NCBI RefSeq assembly: GCF_051900415.1
Contig: NZ_JBHZGL010000004.1
Location: 186,001-250,000, forward strand
Source: Frateuria_A sp051900415
GTDB lineage: Bacteria > Pseudomonadota > Gammaproteobacteria > Xanthomonadales > Rhodanobacteraceae
DNA: 64,000 bases
Direction: 5' to 3'
In this document: positions 51,363 through 59,622 of the stretch, in pieces
Layout of the letters: every line of letters starts with the position of its first letter
Position numbering within the stretch: the stretch's first letter is position 1
Position numbers and translations under genes: made by a program
The notes under the pieces: generated by a model
Seen by the model: only the letters and a program-made list of their open reading frames with translations
The model's database searches: none
Told to the model about the DNA's origin: nothing

Positions 51363-53843
51363 ATGAAGCTGCTCCGCCTTGCCTTGCGCACCCTGCGTCG
51401 CGAGTGGCACCTGCCCGAACTGCGCACGCTGGCCGCCTCGCTGCTCCTCGCCGTCGTGGCACTGGGCGTGGTGGCGACGCTCGCCAGCCGGGTCGAGCGG
51501 GGCCTGCTCGCCAGCGCCGCTGAATTGATCGGTGGTGACGCCGGCCTGTCCGCACCGCAGGCGCTGCCGCCGAGCTACGCCAATGAGGCCCGCCAGCGGG
51601 ACCTGGCGGTGACACGCAGCGCCGGTTTCCCCAGCGTCGCCTTCGCCAGCGAACGCGGCCAGTTGCTCGATGTCGACGCCGTCGATGCCGCCTGGCCCCT
51701 GCGCGGCGCGCTGGAGCTGGCTGCACACGGCGCCACCTCCACCGGTCACGGACCGCCCGCCGGCGCCGTCTACCTGGACCATCGCGCGCTGGTGGCACTC
51801 GGCCTGGGCGTGGGCGACCAGGTGCAGGTCGGCGGCCAGGAGCTCACCGTCGCGGCCGAGTTGGTGAGCCAGCCCGATGGTGGCCAGCTGTTCGCCCTGG
51901 CCCCCCGCGCGCTGATGAACCTGGCTGATGCGCAGCGCGCCGGACTGCTCGGCGTGGGCAGCCGCGCGCGCCATCGCCTGCTCGTGGCCGGCGCACCCGC
52001 GGCCATCGGCGACTGGCTCGCCTGGGTCAAGAGCCGTCCCTTGCCGCAGGGCGCCGAGCTGGTGACTCCCGAGCAGACCCAGCAACGCATGCGCAACGCC
52101 TTCGACCGCGCCGGCGCGTTCCTGCGCCTGACCGCATTGCTCTCGGCCTTGCTGGCCGGCGTGGCGATCGCGCTGGCCGCGCAGCGCTACGCGCGGCGCA
52201 AGACCCCGGAAATCGCCCTGCTGCGGGCGCTGGGAACCGCGCGTGCCCGCGTGTTCGCCCTGCTGCTGGCGACGCTCGGTGCGCTCGCGCTACCGGCGGC
52301 GCTGCTTGGCGTGCTGCTGTCCTGGGCCCTGGCCGAGGGCGCCTGGCGCCTGGCCGGCGCCACGTTCGTGCACGTGCCCACCGCCCTGCCCCGGCTGCCG
52401 GCGCTGGGTGCTGCGGCCATGGGGCTGGCCGTACTCGCCGGCTTTGCGCTGCCGCCGCTGGCGCGGCTGGCGGAGGTGCCGCCGGTGGCCGTGTTCCGCG
52501 CGAGCATGGCACGGCGGGTGCGCCGGGTGGACGCGCTTTATCTCGTGCCCGCGCTGGTCGCGCTGGCGCTGATCTGGAGCCAGAGCGGCTCGGCGAAACT
52601 GGCCGGCATCCTGGCCGTCAGCCTGCTTGGCGTCGCCCTGCTCGCCGCCCTGCTCGCGCTGGTCCTGCTGTGGTTCGCGCGGCGTATTGCGCCAGGTGCA
52701 CACCCGGCGCTGCGGCTGGGCCTGGCCGCACTGGCGCGGCGGCGCGGTCTGAGCACGGTACAGGCCACCGCGCTCAGTCTCGGCCTGGTCGCGCTGCTGC
52801 TGCTCGCGGTGGTTGCGCCGGCACTGCTCGAAGGATGGCGCCGCGAGCTGCCGCCGGATACGCCCAACTGGTTCGTGCTCAACCTGCAGGACGACCAGCG
52901 GGCGGATTTCACCGCGCGCCTGCAGCACCTGGGCGCGCAGGAGCTCAACATGCTGCCGCTGGCGGTGGGCAAGCTTGCCGCGATCAACGGCAAACCGGTG
53001 GACCAGTTGCACTTCGCCGACCCACGCACCAGGGAATGGGTCGACCGCCAATTGCGCCTGTCCTGGACCGGCACGCTGCCGCCGTCCAACCGGGTGGTCG
53101 CCGGTCGCTGGGCGGGCGACCATCCGGCCCGCGCGGAAGTTTCGGTAGATACGATGTGGCGCGACATGTTTGCGCTGAAGATCGGCGATCGCATGCGTTT
53201 CGATGTGGGCGAGGGCACGCTGGAGGCGACCGTCGGCAGCGTGCGCCAGGTCGACTGGAGCTCGTTCCGGGTGAACTTCTTCCTGCTGCTGGACCCGGCG
53301 CACGCCAGCGACCTTCCGCACACCTGGCTGGCCAGTTTCTACCTGCCGCGCGGGCATGCCGAGGAACTGGCAAAGCTGTCGCGTGACTACAGCAATCTGA
53401 GCCTGGTCGACGTCGACGCACTGCTCGATCGCGTGCGCGAGATCGTCGAGCAGGTCGGCGGTGCCGTGCGCTGGGTGCTCGGTTTCAGCCTGCTGGCTGG
53501 TGGGCTGGTGCTCGCCGCGGCGCTCGCCACCAGCGCGGCCGAACGCCGGCACGAGGCCGCGCTGCTGCGCACGCTGGGCGCGCGCCGCGGGCAGTTGCGG
53601 CTGGCAGCTGCTTGCGAGTTCGCACTGCTTGGCCTGATCGCCGGCATCACCGCCGCACTGGGCGCGTTTGGCGCCGGCTGGTGGCTCGGGCGCGCGGTGT
53701 TCCGGCTGGACGACTTCGTGCCGCCACTCGCTCCACTGCTGGTCGCGGCGTTGCTGGCGGCGGTCGTGATCATGCTGCTGGGGCTGGCCGGCACCCGCAA
53801 GGTCACCCGCACCTCGCCGATGCGGCTGTTGCGGGAAGGATGA
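51363..53843 (+). CDS. ybbP: FtsX-like ABC permease, YbbP type
   Basis: 826 aa. One N-terminal helix (about residues 25-45), a large periplasmic domain, then two FtsX-type helix bundles. FALLLATLGALALPAALLGVLLSWAL and related stretches mark the first bundle and WVLGFSLLAGGLVLAAALATSAAERRHEAALLRTLGARRGQ the second, ending with RTSPMRLLREG. This is the YbbP topology: ten helices with duplicated FtsX domains. It partners YbbA; the E. coli homologue is of unknown physiological role. Confidence 0.93.
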   Translation: MKLLRLALRTLRREWHLPELRTLAASLLLAVVALGVVATLASRVERGLLASAAELIGGDAGLSAPQALPPSYANEARQRDLAVTRSAGFPSVAFASERGQLLDVDAVDAAWPLRGALELAAHGATSTGHGPPAGAVYLDHRALVALGLGVGDQVQVGGQELTVAAELVSQPDGGQLFALAPRALMNLADAQRAGLLGVGSRARHRLLVAGAPAAIGDWLAWVKSRPLPQGAELVTPEQTQQRMRNAFDRAGAFLRLTALLSALLAGVAIALAAQRYARRKTPEIALLRALGTARARVFALLLATLGALALPAALLGVLLSWALAEGAWRLAGATFVHVPTALPRLPALGAAAMGLAVLAGFALPPLARLAEVPPVAVFRASMARRVRRVDALYLVPALVALALIWSQSGSAKLAGILAVSLLGVALLAALLALVLLWFARRIAPGAHPALRLGLAALARRRGLSTVQATALSLGLVALLLLAVVAPALLEGWRRELPPDTPNWFVLNLQDDQRADFTARLQHLGAQELNMLPLAVGKLAAINGKPVDQLHFADPRTREWVDRQLRLSWTGTLPPSNRVVAGRWAGDHPARAEVSVDTMWRDMFALKIGDRMRFDVGEGTLEATVGSVRQVDWSSFRVNFFLLLDPAHASDLPHTWLASFYLPRGHAEELAKLSRDYSNLSLVDVDALLDRVREIVEQVGGAVRWVLGFSLLAGGLVLAAALATSAAERRHEAALLRTLGARRGQLRLAAACEFALLGLIAGITAALGAFGAGWWLGRAVFRLDDFVPPLAPLLVAALLAAVVIMLLGLAGTRKVTRTSPMRLLREG

Positions 53844-53884
53844 GCGCGGCCCCAGACTGATCCCTTGCCACCCGGAGCACGCCA

Positions 53885-54100
53885 ATGACTGACCGACACC
53901 GATCCCGCCATCCCCGACGTGGTATGAACATGGGCATGTTCGTGGCCCTGGGTGCGTGCATCGGTGCCGGGATGGGCGTGGCCATGGGCCACATCGCCTC
54001 CGGCATCGGTATCGGCGTGGCCCTTGGCATCGCGCTTGGCGCGGCCGTGCGGGGCAGCGGCTCGAAGGGCTGCGGCGACGCTGGCTCGCCGCGCGAGTAA
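53885..54100 (+). CDS. Small glycine-rich membrane protein
   Basis: 71 aa. A basic N-terminus (MTDRHRSRHPRRG) is followed by a glycine-zipper-like hydrophobic stretch (GACIGAGMGVAMG, ASGIGIGVALGIALG) and a short polar C-terminus. The stretch could form two short membrane helices. GGAG is correctly placed before ATG 53885, which supports a real gene, and the frame is preserved between the permease and the GST gene. No known domain recognised. Confidence 0.6.
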   Translation: MTDRHRSRHPRRGMNMGMFVALGACIGAGMGVAMGHIASGIGIGVALGIALGAAVRGSGSKGCGDAGSPRE

Positions 54101-54114
54101 CACGGAGAACGCCG

Positions 54115-54735
54115 ATGTACACCCTCTACTACGCCCCGGGCACCGCCAGCATGGTGGTGCACCTCGCGCTGCTCGAAACCGGCGCGCCGCACGAACTCAA
54201 ACGGGTCGACCTGGACGCGAAGGCGCAGCACGAACCCGACTACCTCAGGCTCAACCCGCGCGGCGTGGTGCCCACCCTGGTGGTCGACGGCAAGCCGCTG
54301 AGCGAATCGGCTGCGCTACTGATGCTGCTGGCCGAGCGGCACCCCGACTCGCCGCTCGCGCCACCGTCGGGCACGCCGGAGCGCGCGGCCTGGTATCAGT
54401 GGATCGTCTATCTCAGCAACACGCTGATGTCGGCCTACCGCTTCTGGTTCTACCCGCACGAGCTGGACGACACGCCGGCGGTGCGTGCCGCCCTGCAGCG
54501 GCGGATCGAGGGCGCGTGGGACCTGCTCGACGCCCACCTCGCCGCACACGGCCCCTACCTCCTCGGCGAGCGCTTCTCCGGTGCCGACCTGCTGCTGACC
54601 ATGTTGATGCGCTGGTCGCGCAACATGCCGCGCCCGGCCACCGAATGGCCGGCGTTGAAACAGTTGGCCGACCGGGTGCGTGCACGGCCGAGTTGGCAGC
54701 GGTTGTACGAGATCGAAGATCTGCGCGAGTGGTAG
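54115..54735 (+). CDS. Glutathione S-transferase family protein
   Basis: 206 aa. N-terminal thioredoxin-like domain (YYAPGTASMVVHLALLETG, LNPRGVVPTLVVDGKPLSES with the cis-Pro) and a helical C-terminal domain (GADLLLTMLMRW with the N-capping box). GGAGAA lies before ATG 54115. It is likely a detoxifying GST; substrate unknown. Located 14 bp after the small membrane protein and 13 bp before the permease gene, so perhaps an operon. Confidence 0.9.
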   Translation: MYTLYYAPGTASMVVHLALLETGAPHELKRVDLDAKAQHEPDYLRLNPRGVVPTLVVDGKPLSESAALLMLLAERHPDSPLAPPSGTPERAAWYQWIVYLSNTLMSAYRFWFYPHELDDTPAVRAALQRRIEGAWDLLDAHLAAHGPYLLGERFSGADLLLTMLMRWSRNMPRPATEWPALKQLADRVRARPSWQRLYEIEDLREW

Positions 54736-54748
54736 GCCACGCGAACCG

Positions 54749-55867
54749 ATGAGCGCGCGCCGCTGGCTGGAACGGCTCAGGGCCGAGTGGCTGCTGCTCG
54801 CCTTCGCCCTGCTCACGCTGGCGCTGGCGCTCGTCGATCCGCAACCCATCGCCGCCTGGCGACGCTGGCTGCAGGGGCCGACACTGGCCGGGCTGGCCGG
54901 GCTGCTGATCGCCATCCAGGGCATTCGCGACAGCGCGATGGTGCAGCACGTGGCCGCGCTGCTCGCCGCGCGCGCGCATTCGCTGCGCAGCCTGGGCCTG
55001 TTGCTGGTGGCCGCCACGGCGCTGCTGTCCATGGTGCTCACCAACGACGTCAGCCTGTTCGTGCTGGTGCCGCTGACGGTGGCGATAGGCGGCCTGTCGA
55101 ACCTGCCGGTGCTGCGCATGGTGGTGCTGGAAGCGCTGGCGGTGAACGCGGGCTCGACACTGAGCCCGATCGGCAATCCGCAGAACCTGCTGTTGTGGCA
55201 GCACGGGCAGTTGTCGTTCCTGGGCTTTGCCTGGGCCATGGCGCCGGCGTCCGCGGTGATGTTTGCGCTGGTGGCGGCGCTGACCTGGGTATGGCTGCCG
55301 CGCGACCGGGTCGCATTGGCACCGCAGGCGCTCGACCGCCAGGCCGTGGCACGCGGACTGGCGGCGCTGTCGACGGTCGCGCTGGCGGCGATGGTGGTGC
55401 TGATGGAGTACGGCCGCGCAGCCTTCGGCGCCGGCGCGCTGCTGCTGGTGTTCGTGCTCGCGGCCCCGCGCAGCCTGGCCCGGGTGGACTGGCTGCTGCT
55501 GCTCACTTTCGCCGCGATCTTTCTCGGACTGGGTCACCTGGCCGAACTGCCGCAGGTTGACGCCATGCTCGACCGCCTGGACTTCGGCCACCCGCTCACG
55601 CTCTACGTGGGCGGCATTCTCGCCTCGCAACTGATCAGCAATGTACCGGCCACCGTGCTGCTGCTCGAGCGTGCACCCGATCCGATCGCGCTGGCGGTCG
55701 CGGTGAACGTGGGCGGCTGCGGATTGGCCATCGGCTCGCTGGCGAACCTGATCGCGCTGCGGTTGGCGCGCCAGCCGCACGGGCTGCGCGCGCTGCACCG
55801 GGTATCGGTGCCGTTTCTGCTGGTGAGCGCGCCGCTGGTGTATCTGGCGTGGCGGTGGCTGGGCTGA
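54749..55867 (+). CDS. SLC13/CitMHS-like anion permease
   Basis: 372 aa with about ten membrane helices. Conserved segments such as TNDVSLFVLVPLTVAIG and NAGSTLSPIGNPQNLLLW contain the NP(Q/N)N-type loop, and the C-terminal repeat ISNVPATVLLLERA is similarly shaped, which fits the ArsB/NhaD/CitMHS superfamily (IT superfamily). Length is at the small end of the family. The ion transported cannot be inferred. ATG 54749 follows the GST gene closely. Confidence 0.85.
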   Translation: MSARRWLERLRAEWLLLAFALLTLALALVDPQPIAAWRRWLQGPTLAGLAGLLIAIQGIRDSAMVQHVAALLAARAHSLRSLGLLLVAATALLSMVLTNDVSLFVLVPLTVAIGGLSNLPVLRMVVLEALAVNAGSTLSPIGNPQNLLLWQHGQLSFLGFAWAMAPASAVMFALVAALTWVWLPRDRVALAPQALDRQAVARGLAALSTVALAAMVVLMEYGRAAFGAGALLLVFVLAAPRSLARVDWLLLLTFAAIFLGLGHLAELPQVDAMLDRLDFGHPLTLYVGGILASQLISNVPATVLLLERAPDPIALAVAVNVGGCGLAIGSLANLIALRLARQPHGLRALHRVSVPFLLVSAPLVYLAWRWLG

Positions 55868-55893
55868 CGGCTTGCGCTCCCGGGGGACCGTGA

Positions 55894-55952
55894 GGGGCTT
55901 CGGCCCACCAGCTGCTTGCCGCGGCCATGGGCGGCGGGCTGAAGCCCACCCC
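55894..55952. repeat. Inverted repeat pair (family D, degenerate)
   Basis: GGGGCTTCGGCCCACC (55894-55909) and GGGCTGAAGCCCACCCC (55936-55952) carry the GGTGGGC/GCCCACC-type hairpin arms of family D. The heads have decayed. In the gap between the permease and the DUF4097 gene. Confidence 0.6.
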
Positions 55953-55970
55953 ACGTCAGGTGCGGCAGGG

Positions 55971-56738
55971 TCAGTCGTCGTCGCGCGGCACGTCCACCTT
56001 GCCCTTGACGTTGTTGTGGCTGACGTCGCCGCTGCCCTTGGCACCGAGGCTCAGGTCGCCACCCACGCCATCGACATCCAGGTCGCCCGAGCCCAGCGTG
56101 TCGGCATGCACGCTGCCGCGCACGTTGCGCAAGGTCACGTCGCCCGAGCCGATGCTGCCCACGCGTGCGTCGCCACCGATGCCGCTGGCGCTGAAATCAC
56201 CCGAGCCGACCGAACCCAGGTCCAGGCTGCCGACCTCATGTGCCTCCACATCGCCCGAGCCCACGCTGGTGGCGAAGCGGCCGGCCACGTTGCGGACATT
56301 GAGGTCGCCGGAACCCACATGGCTGTCGAGTTGGCCGACGCCGCTGACTTCGGCGTCGCCCGAACCCACGTCCACCGTCAGCGGCAGGCTGGCCGGAAGC
56401 CCGACCGTCACGTCGAGATCGGCCTCGCCGCTCCCGAACCAGTGAAGGCCGTGCCGGTCGCCCAGTTCGAGAACCAGTTGGTCGCCTTCGCGGCGCTGGG
56501 TGACGACCAACCGGTCGAGCATGTCGCGCTCGGACGCGCAGGCACGGCCACGCACGTCGAGCTTGCGGGCGTCGGCCCGGCCGGTCACGTGCAGGTCGAA
56601 GCTGTGCACCTGGATTTGCACGGCGCGCACGCCGGCCAGGTCGACGCTCAGGTTGCGCGGTGCCTCGAAGGCACAGTGGTCGGCTGCATGGCCGGCCAGC
56701 GGGGCGAGCAACAGCAAGGAGGCGAGGATGAGGCGCAT
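55971..56738 (-). CDS. DUF4097-like exported beta-strand repeat protein
   Basis: 255 aa. Signal peptide (about 1-18, MRLILASLLLLAPLAGHA) then about ten short repeats of roughly 19-20 residues ending VGSGD or GSGDV/L (DVGSGDAEVSGVG, HVGSGDLNVRNVAG, SVGSGDVEAHEVG, TLGSGDLDVDGVG). This is the beta-helix style of DUF4097/DUF2807 'putative auto-transporter adhesin head' proteins. Only one Cys pair in the first half. No catalytic motif. Role unknown, often in envelope maintenance loci. Confidence 0.85.
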   Translation of the reverse strand: MRLILASLLLLAPLAGHAADHCAFEAPRNLSVDLAGVRAVQIQVHSFDLHVTGRADARKLDVRGRACASERDMLDRLVVTQRREGDQLVLELGDRHGLHWFGSGEADLDVTVGLPASLPLTVDVGSGDAEVSGVGQLDSHVGSGDLNVRNVAGRFATSVGSGDVEAHEVGSLDLGSVGSGDFSASGIGGDARVGSIGSGDVTLRNVRGSVHADTLGSGDLDVDGVGGDLSLGAKGSGDVSHNNVKGKVDVPRDDD

Positions 56739-56855
56739 GGAAAACTCCGCTTGGCTGAATGAACACCCCTAGGATGCATCCGGCGCCTGCAGGGTTGCAG
56801 TCAACGCCGCCGATCGGGTCGCGTTTTCCGTAACACCCTCGAACGGAGCCCACTC

Positions 56856-57362
56856 ATGGCAACCCGCCTTCTGCTCGCCCCTGCCCTCGCCCTGCTGCTG
56901 GCCAGTCCTCTGGCCGTGTCGCAGGACGCGCCCACCGCGACGCCTGCGCCACAGGCCCGCACCCTCCCCGCCCCCGCCCCGATGGGCGAGCACATGCAAC
57001 GCATGCACAAGGAGCATCGCATGGGCGAACGCATGCACCGGATGCGCATGGAGCACGGGCCGGGCATGGGCGCCATGGCCGACCTGCACTCGCTGGAGCG
57101 GCTCTACCGGAAGGCAGGGCGCGAGAAGGACATGGCCGGCATCTACAACGAAGTGCTGGCCAAGTCGCAGGATCCGCACCTGCGCACTTACGCCTACCAT
57201 CGCCTCGCCCGCCTGCAGGCACAGCCGGCCAACGTCGATCAGGCGATCGCCACGCTGCGCAAGAGCCTGTCGGAGAACCTCGCCAACGAGGCGAAGATGC
57301 GCGCCGAGCGCGAGCGCATGCGCGCGCAGTGGCAGCAAGGGGCGACGCCGGCGGCGCGCTGA
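56856..57362 (+). CDS. Exported Met/His-rich protein of unknown function
   Basis: 168 aa. Signal peptide (MATRLLLAPALALLLASPLAVS) then a Pro/Ala-rich spacer and a Met/His-rich stretch (MGEHMQRMHKEHRMGERMHR, HGPGMGAMADLH, about residues 43-80) that looks able to bind soft metals such as copper, followed by a helical domain (about 80-160). CpxP/Spy-like proteins and copper-binding chaperones share such Met/His features, but length and motifs do not allow assignment. Start at ATG 56856. Confidence 0.7.
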   Translation: MATRLLLAPALALLLASPLAVSQDAPTATPAPQARTLPAPAPMGEHMQRMHKEHRMGERMHRMRMEHGPGMGAMADLHSLERLYRKAGREKDMAGIYNEVLAKSQDPHLRTYAYHRLARLQAQPANVDQAIATLRKSLSENLANEAKMRAERERMRAQWQQGATPAAR

Positions 57363-57376
57363 AGTCGCCTTGCCTC

Positions 57377-57437
57377 GTAGGGTGGGCTTCAGCCCACCTT
57401 GCGCCGGACCTACGGTGGGCTGAAGCCCACCCTACGT
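57377..57437. repeat. Inverted repeat pair (family D)
   Basis: Near-perfect units CGTAGGGTGGGCTTCAGCCC then ACC (57377-57399) and inverse GGTGGGCTGAAGCCCACCCT then ACG (57415-57437). Also GTAG-headed, with stem GGTGGGC/GCCCACC. The right end abuts the mazG stop. Confidence 0.85.
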
Positions 57438-58234
57438 CATTCGGCGCGTTTGGCCTGTTGCCAGAGCGCTTCCTGTTCCTGCAGGCTTCGCTCGGCCAGC
57501 GGGCGGCCTTCTGAGGCGGCGAGCGTTTCCATCTGGCGAAACCGCCGCTCGAACTTCGCGTTGGCGCGGCGCAGGGCGCGCGAGAAATCCACGCCCGCGT
57601 GACGGGCCAGGTTGGCGGTGACGAACAGCACGTCGCCCAGCTCGTCCTCCAGCCTCTCCACGTCGGCGCCAGCGGCAAACTCGGCGCGCACCTCGTCCAC
57701 TTCCTCGGCCAGCTTGTCCAGCACCGGGCCGGGTTCGCGCCACTCGAACCCGACGCTCGCGGCACGTTGTTGCAGCTTGGCCGCACGCTTCCACTCAGGG
57801 AGGCCGCGCGAGATGCCGGCCAGCGCGCTGGCATCGTGCGCATGCCCGCGCTCGGCGCGCTCGGCCGCCTTGATGGCCTCCCAGGCGCGCGTCTGTGCCT
57901 CGACGTCCTCGTAGCGTTCCTCGCCGAACACGTGCGGGTGGCGCCGGCGCATCTTGTCGGCGATCCCGTGGGCGACGTCGGCAAAATCGAACAGGCCGCG
58001 TTCGCTTGCCATCTGCGCGTGGAAGACCACTTGCAGCAGCAGGTCACCCAGTTCCTCGCGCAAGTCGTCGAAATCGCCGCGATCGATCGCGTCGGTGACT
58101 TCGTAGGCTTCCTCCAGGGTGTAGGGCGCGATCGTGGCGAAGTCCTGCTGCACGTCCCACGGGCAGCCCCGCTCGGGATCACGCAGGCGCGCCATGATCG
58201 CGAGTAGGTCGTCGAGCGTGTAGCGACCCGCCAT
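57437..58234 (-). CDS. mazG: Nucleoside triphosphate pyrophosphohydrolase MazG
   Basis: 265 aa, two MazG domains. First carries REELGDLLLQVVFHAQMASE and CPWDVQQDF, second LEDELGDVLFVTANLARHAG; both have the ExxE(12-28)ExxD-type metal ligands. It degrades non-canonical NTPs and may reduce ppGpp. Last gene of the gspN-hisN-nudE-cysQ-mazG run, 3 bp after cysQ. Start ATG 58234. The stop abuts a family D repeat. Confidence 0.95.
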   Translation of the reverse strand: MAGRYTLDDLLAIMARLRDPERGCPWDVQQDFATIAPYTLEEAYEVTDAIDRGDFDDLREELGDLLLQVVFHAQMASERGLFDFADVAHGIADKMRRRHPHVFGEERYEDVEAQTRAWEAIKAAERAERGHAHDASALAGISRGLPEWKRAAKLQQRAASVGFEWREPGPVLDKLAEEVDEVRAEFAAGADVERLEDELGDVLFVTANLARHAGVDFSRALRRANAKFERRFRQMETLAASEGRPLAERSLQEQEALWQQAKRAE

Positions 58235-58237
58235 GGA

Positions 58238-59062
58238 TCAGGCGGGCCTTGCCTTGCCCAGCCGTGCCTTCCACTCGACCGCGCGATCGCCCACGGCGAG
58301 GAATTCCGGGTTGAGCACGGAGTCTTTCGTGTTGTACCGCAACGGTTCGCCGGCCAGGTCCAGCACGGCGCCGCCGGCCTGTTCCAGCACGCACTGCGCC
58401 GCCGCCGTATCCCATTCGCTGGTCGGGCCCAGCCGCAGGTAAAGGTCGGCCACCGCGCGGGCGATCAGGCAGAACTTCAGCGAGGAGCCCATCGGGAAGG
58501 GTTGGTAGGGCGTGCCCAGCAGCGCATCGAGGAAATCGTGCGTGTCGCTGCCGTGCGAGCGGCTGCCCGCGACCACCGCGGGAGCGGCCAGCGCACGCGT
58601 GCCGATCGGCTGCCATTGGCCGTTGGCGTGCTGCTGCAGCCAGGCGCCCTGGCCGTCGGCGGCGGCGTACAGCTCGCCGGTGACTGGCGCCAGCACCACG
58701 CCGAGCACCGGGCGGTGGCCCTCGATCAGCGCGATGTTGACGGTGAATTCGCCGTTGCGCTTGACGAACTCGCGAGTGCCGTCGAGCGGATCGACCAGCC
58801 AGTAGCGCGACCATGTCTGGCGCACTTCCCACGGCGCGGCGCGGGCTTCCTCCGACAACACGGGGATGTCCGGCGCGATGCGTGCCAGGCCGGCGGCGAT
58901 GACGCGCTGGGCGGCAAGATCCGCGGCGGTAAGCGGCGACTTGTCGTCCTTGTGCTCCACGGCAAACTCGTCACGGTAGATCGCGAGGATGGCATTGCCC
59001 GCCTCGCGCGCGATCGCACTTACCTCGGCCAGCAGGCCGGCTTCCGGTGCAACCGCGCTCAT
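58238..59062 (-). CDS. cysQ: 3'(2'),5'-bisphosphate nucleotidase CysQ
   Basis: 274 aa. IMP-ase superfamily Li+-sensitive phosphatase: DDKSPLTAADL, SEEARAAPW, WLVDPLDGTREFVKRN (metal site DPLDGT), and WDTAAAQCVLEQAGG (second metal Asp). It converts PAP to AMP, clearing the by-product of PAPS use. Relevant here since a sulfotransferase is in this window. Overlaps nudE by 4 bp (ATGA). Confidence 0.94.
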   Translation of the reverse strand: MSAVAPEAGLLAEVSAIAREAGNAILAIYRDEFAVEHKDDKSPLTAADLAAQRVIAAGLARIAPDIPVLSEEARAAPWEVRQTWSRYWLVDPLDGTREFVKRNGEFTVNIALIEGHRPVLGVVLAPVTGELYAAADGQGAWLQQHANGQWQPIGTRALAAPAVVAGSRSHGSDTHDFLDALLGTPYQPFPMGSSLKFCLIARAVADLYLRLGPTSEWDTAAAQCVLEQAGGAVLDLAGEPLRYNTKDSVLNPEFLAVGDRAVEWKARLGKARPA

Positions 59063-59613
59063 GGCTGGAACCGCCCGGCCAGGTACTCGCGCGCCATGAA
59101 CAGCGCGGCGATCGAGCGGCCTTCGGTCACGTCGTCACGGCCGACAAGGGTGTGCAGTTCGGAAAGCTTCCATGGGACCACGTCCAACTCCTCGGGTTCG
59201 TCGCCGGGCAGGCGTTCGGGGTAGAGATCCTGTGCCAGCACCACGTGCGCCATGTGCGTCATGTAGCCGGGCGAGAGCGACAGGTTGTGCAGGATCTTCA
59301 GGCGATTGGCGCCGTAGCCGACTTCTTCCTTCAGCTCGCGGTTGGCGCCCTGCTCGGCCGTCTCGTCCTGGTCGAGCCGCCCCTTGGGCAGCGAGAGTTC
59401 GTAACGGCCCACGCCGGCGCCGTACTCGCGGATCAGCAGCACCGTGTCGTCGTCGAGCATCGGCACAATGATCACCGCACCCAGGCCACTGGCTCGCAGG
59501 CGTTCGTAGGTGCGCTTCTCGCCGTTGGAGAATTCCAGGTCCAGTTGCTCGACACGCAGGAAGCGGCTGTCGACGCATTCGCGGGTGGCATGGATGATCG
59601 GTGGCTTGCGCAT
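59059..59613 (-). CDS. nudE: ADP compounds hydrolase NudE
   Basis: 184 aa. Nudix box GRLDQDETAEQGANRELKEE then VGYG is complete. N-terminal MRKPPIIHATRECVDSRFLR and LDDDTVLLIREYGAGVGRYELSLPKG fit NudE, which hydrolyses ADP-ribose, NADH and Ap3A. 9 bp after hisN; overlaps cysQ by ATGA. The nudE-cysQ pair is also found in E. coli relatives. Confidence 0.93.
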   Translation of the reverse strand: MRKPPIIHATRECVDSRFLRVEQLDLEFSNGEKRTYERLRASGLGAVIIVPMLDDDTVLLIREYGAGVGRYELSLPKGRLDQDETAEQGANRELKEEVGYGANRLKILHNLSLSPGYMTHMAHVVLAQDLYPERLPGDEPEELDVVPWKLSELHTLVGRDDVTEGRSIAALFMAREYLAGRFQP

Positions 59614-59622
59614 CAGGACATT

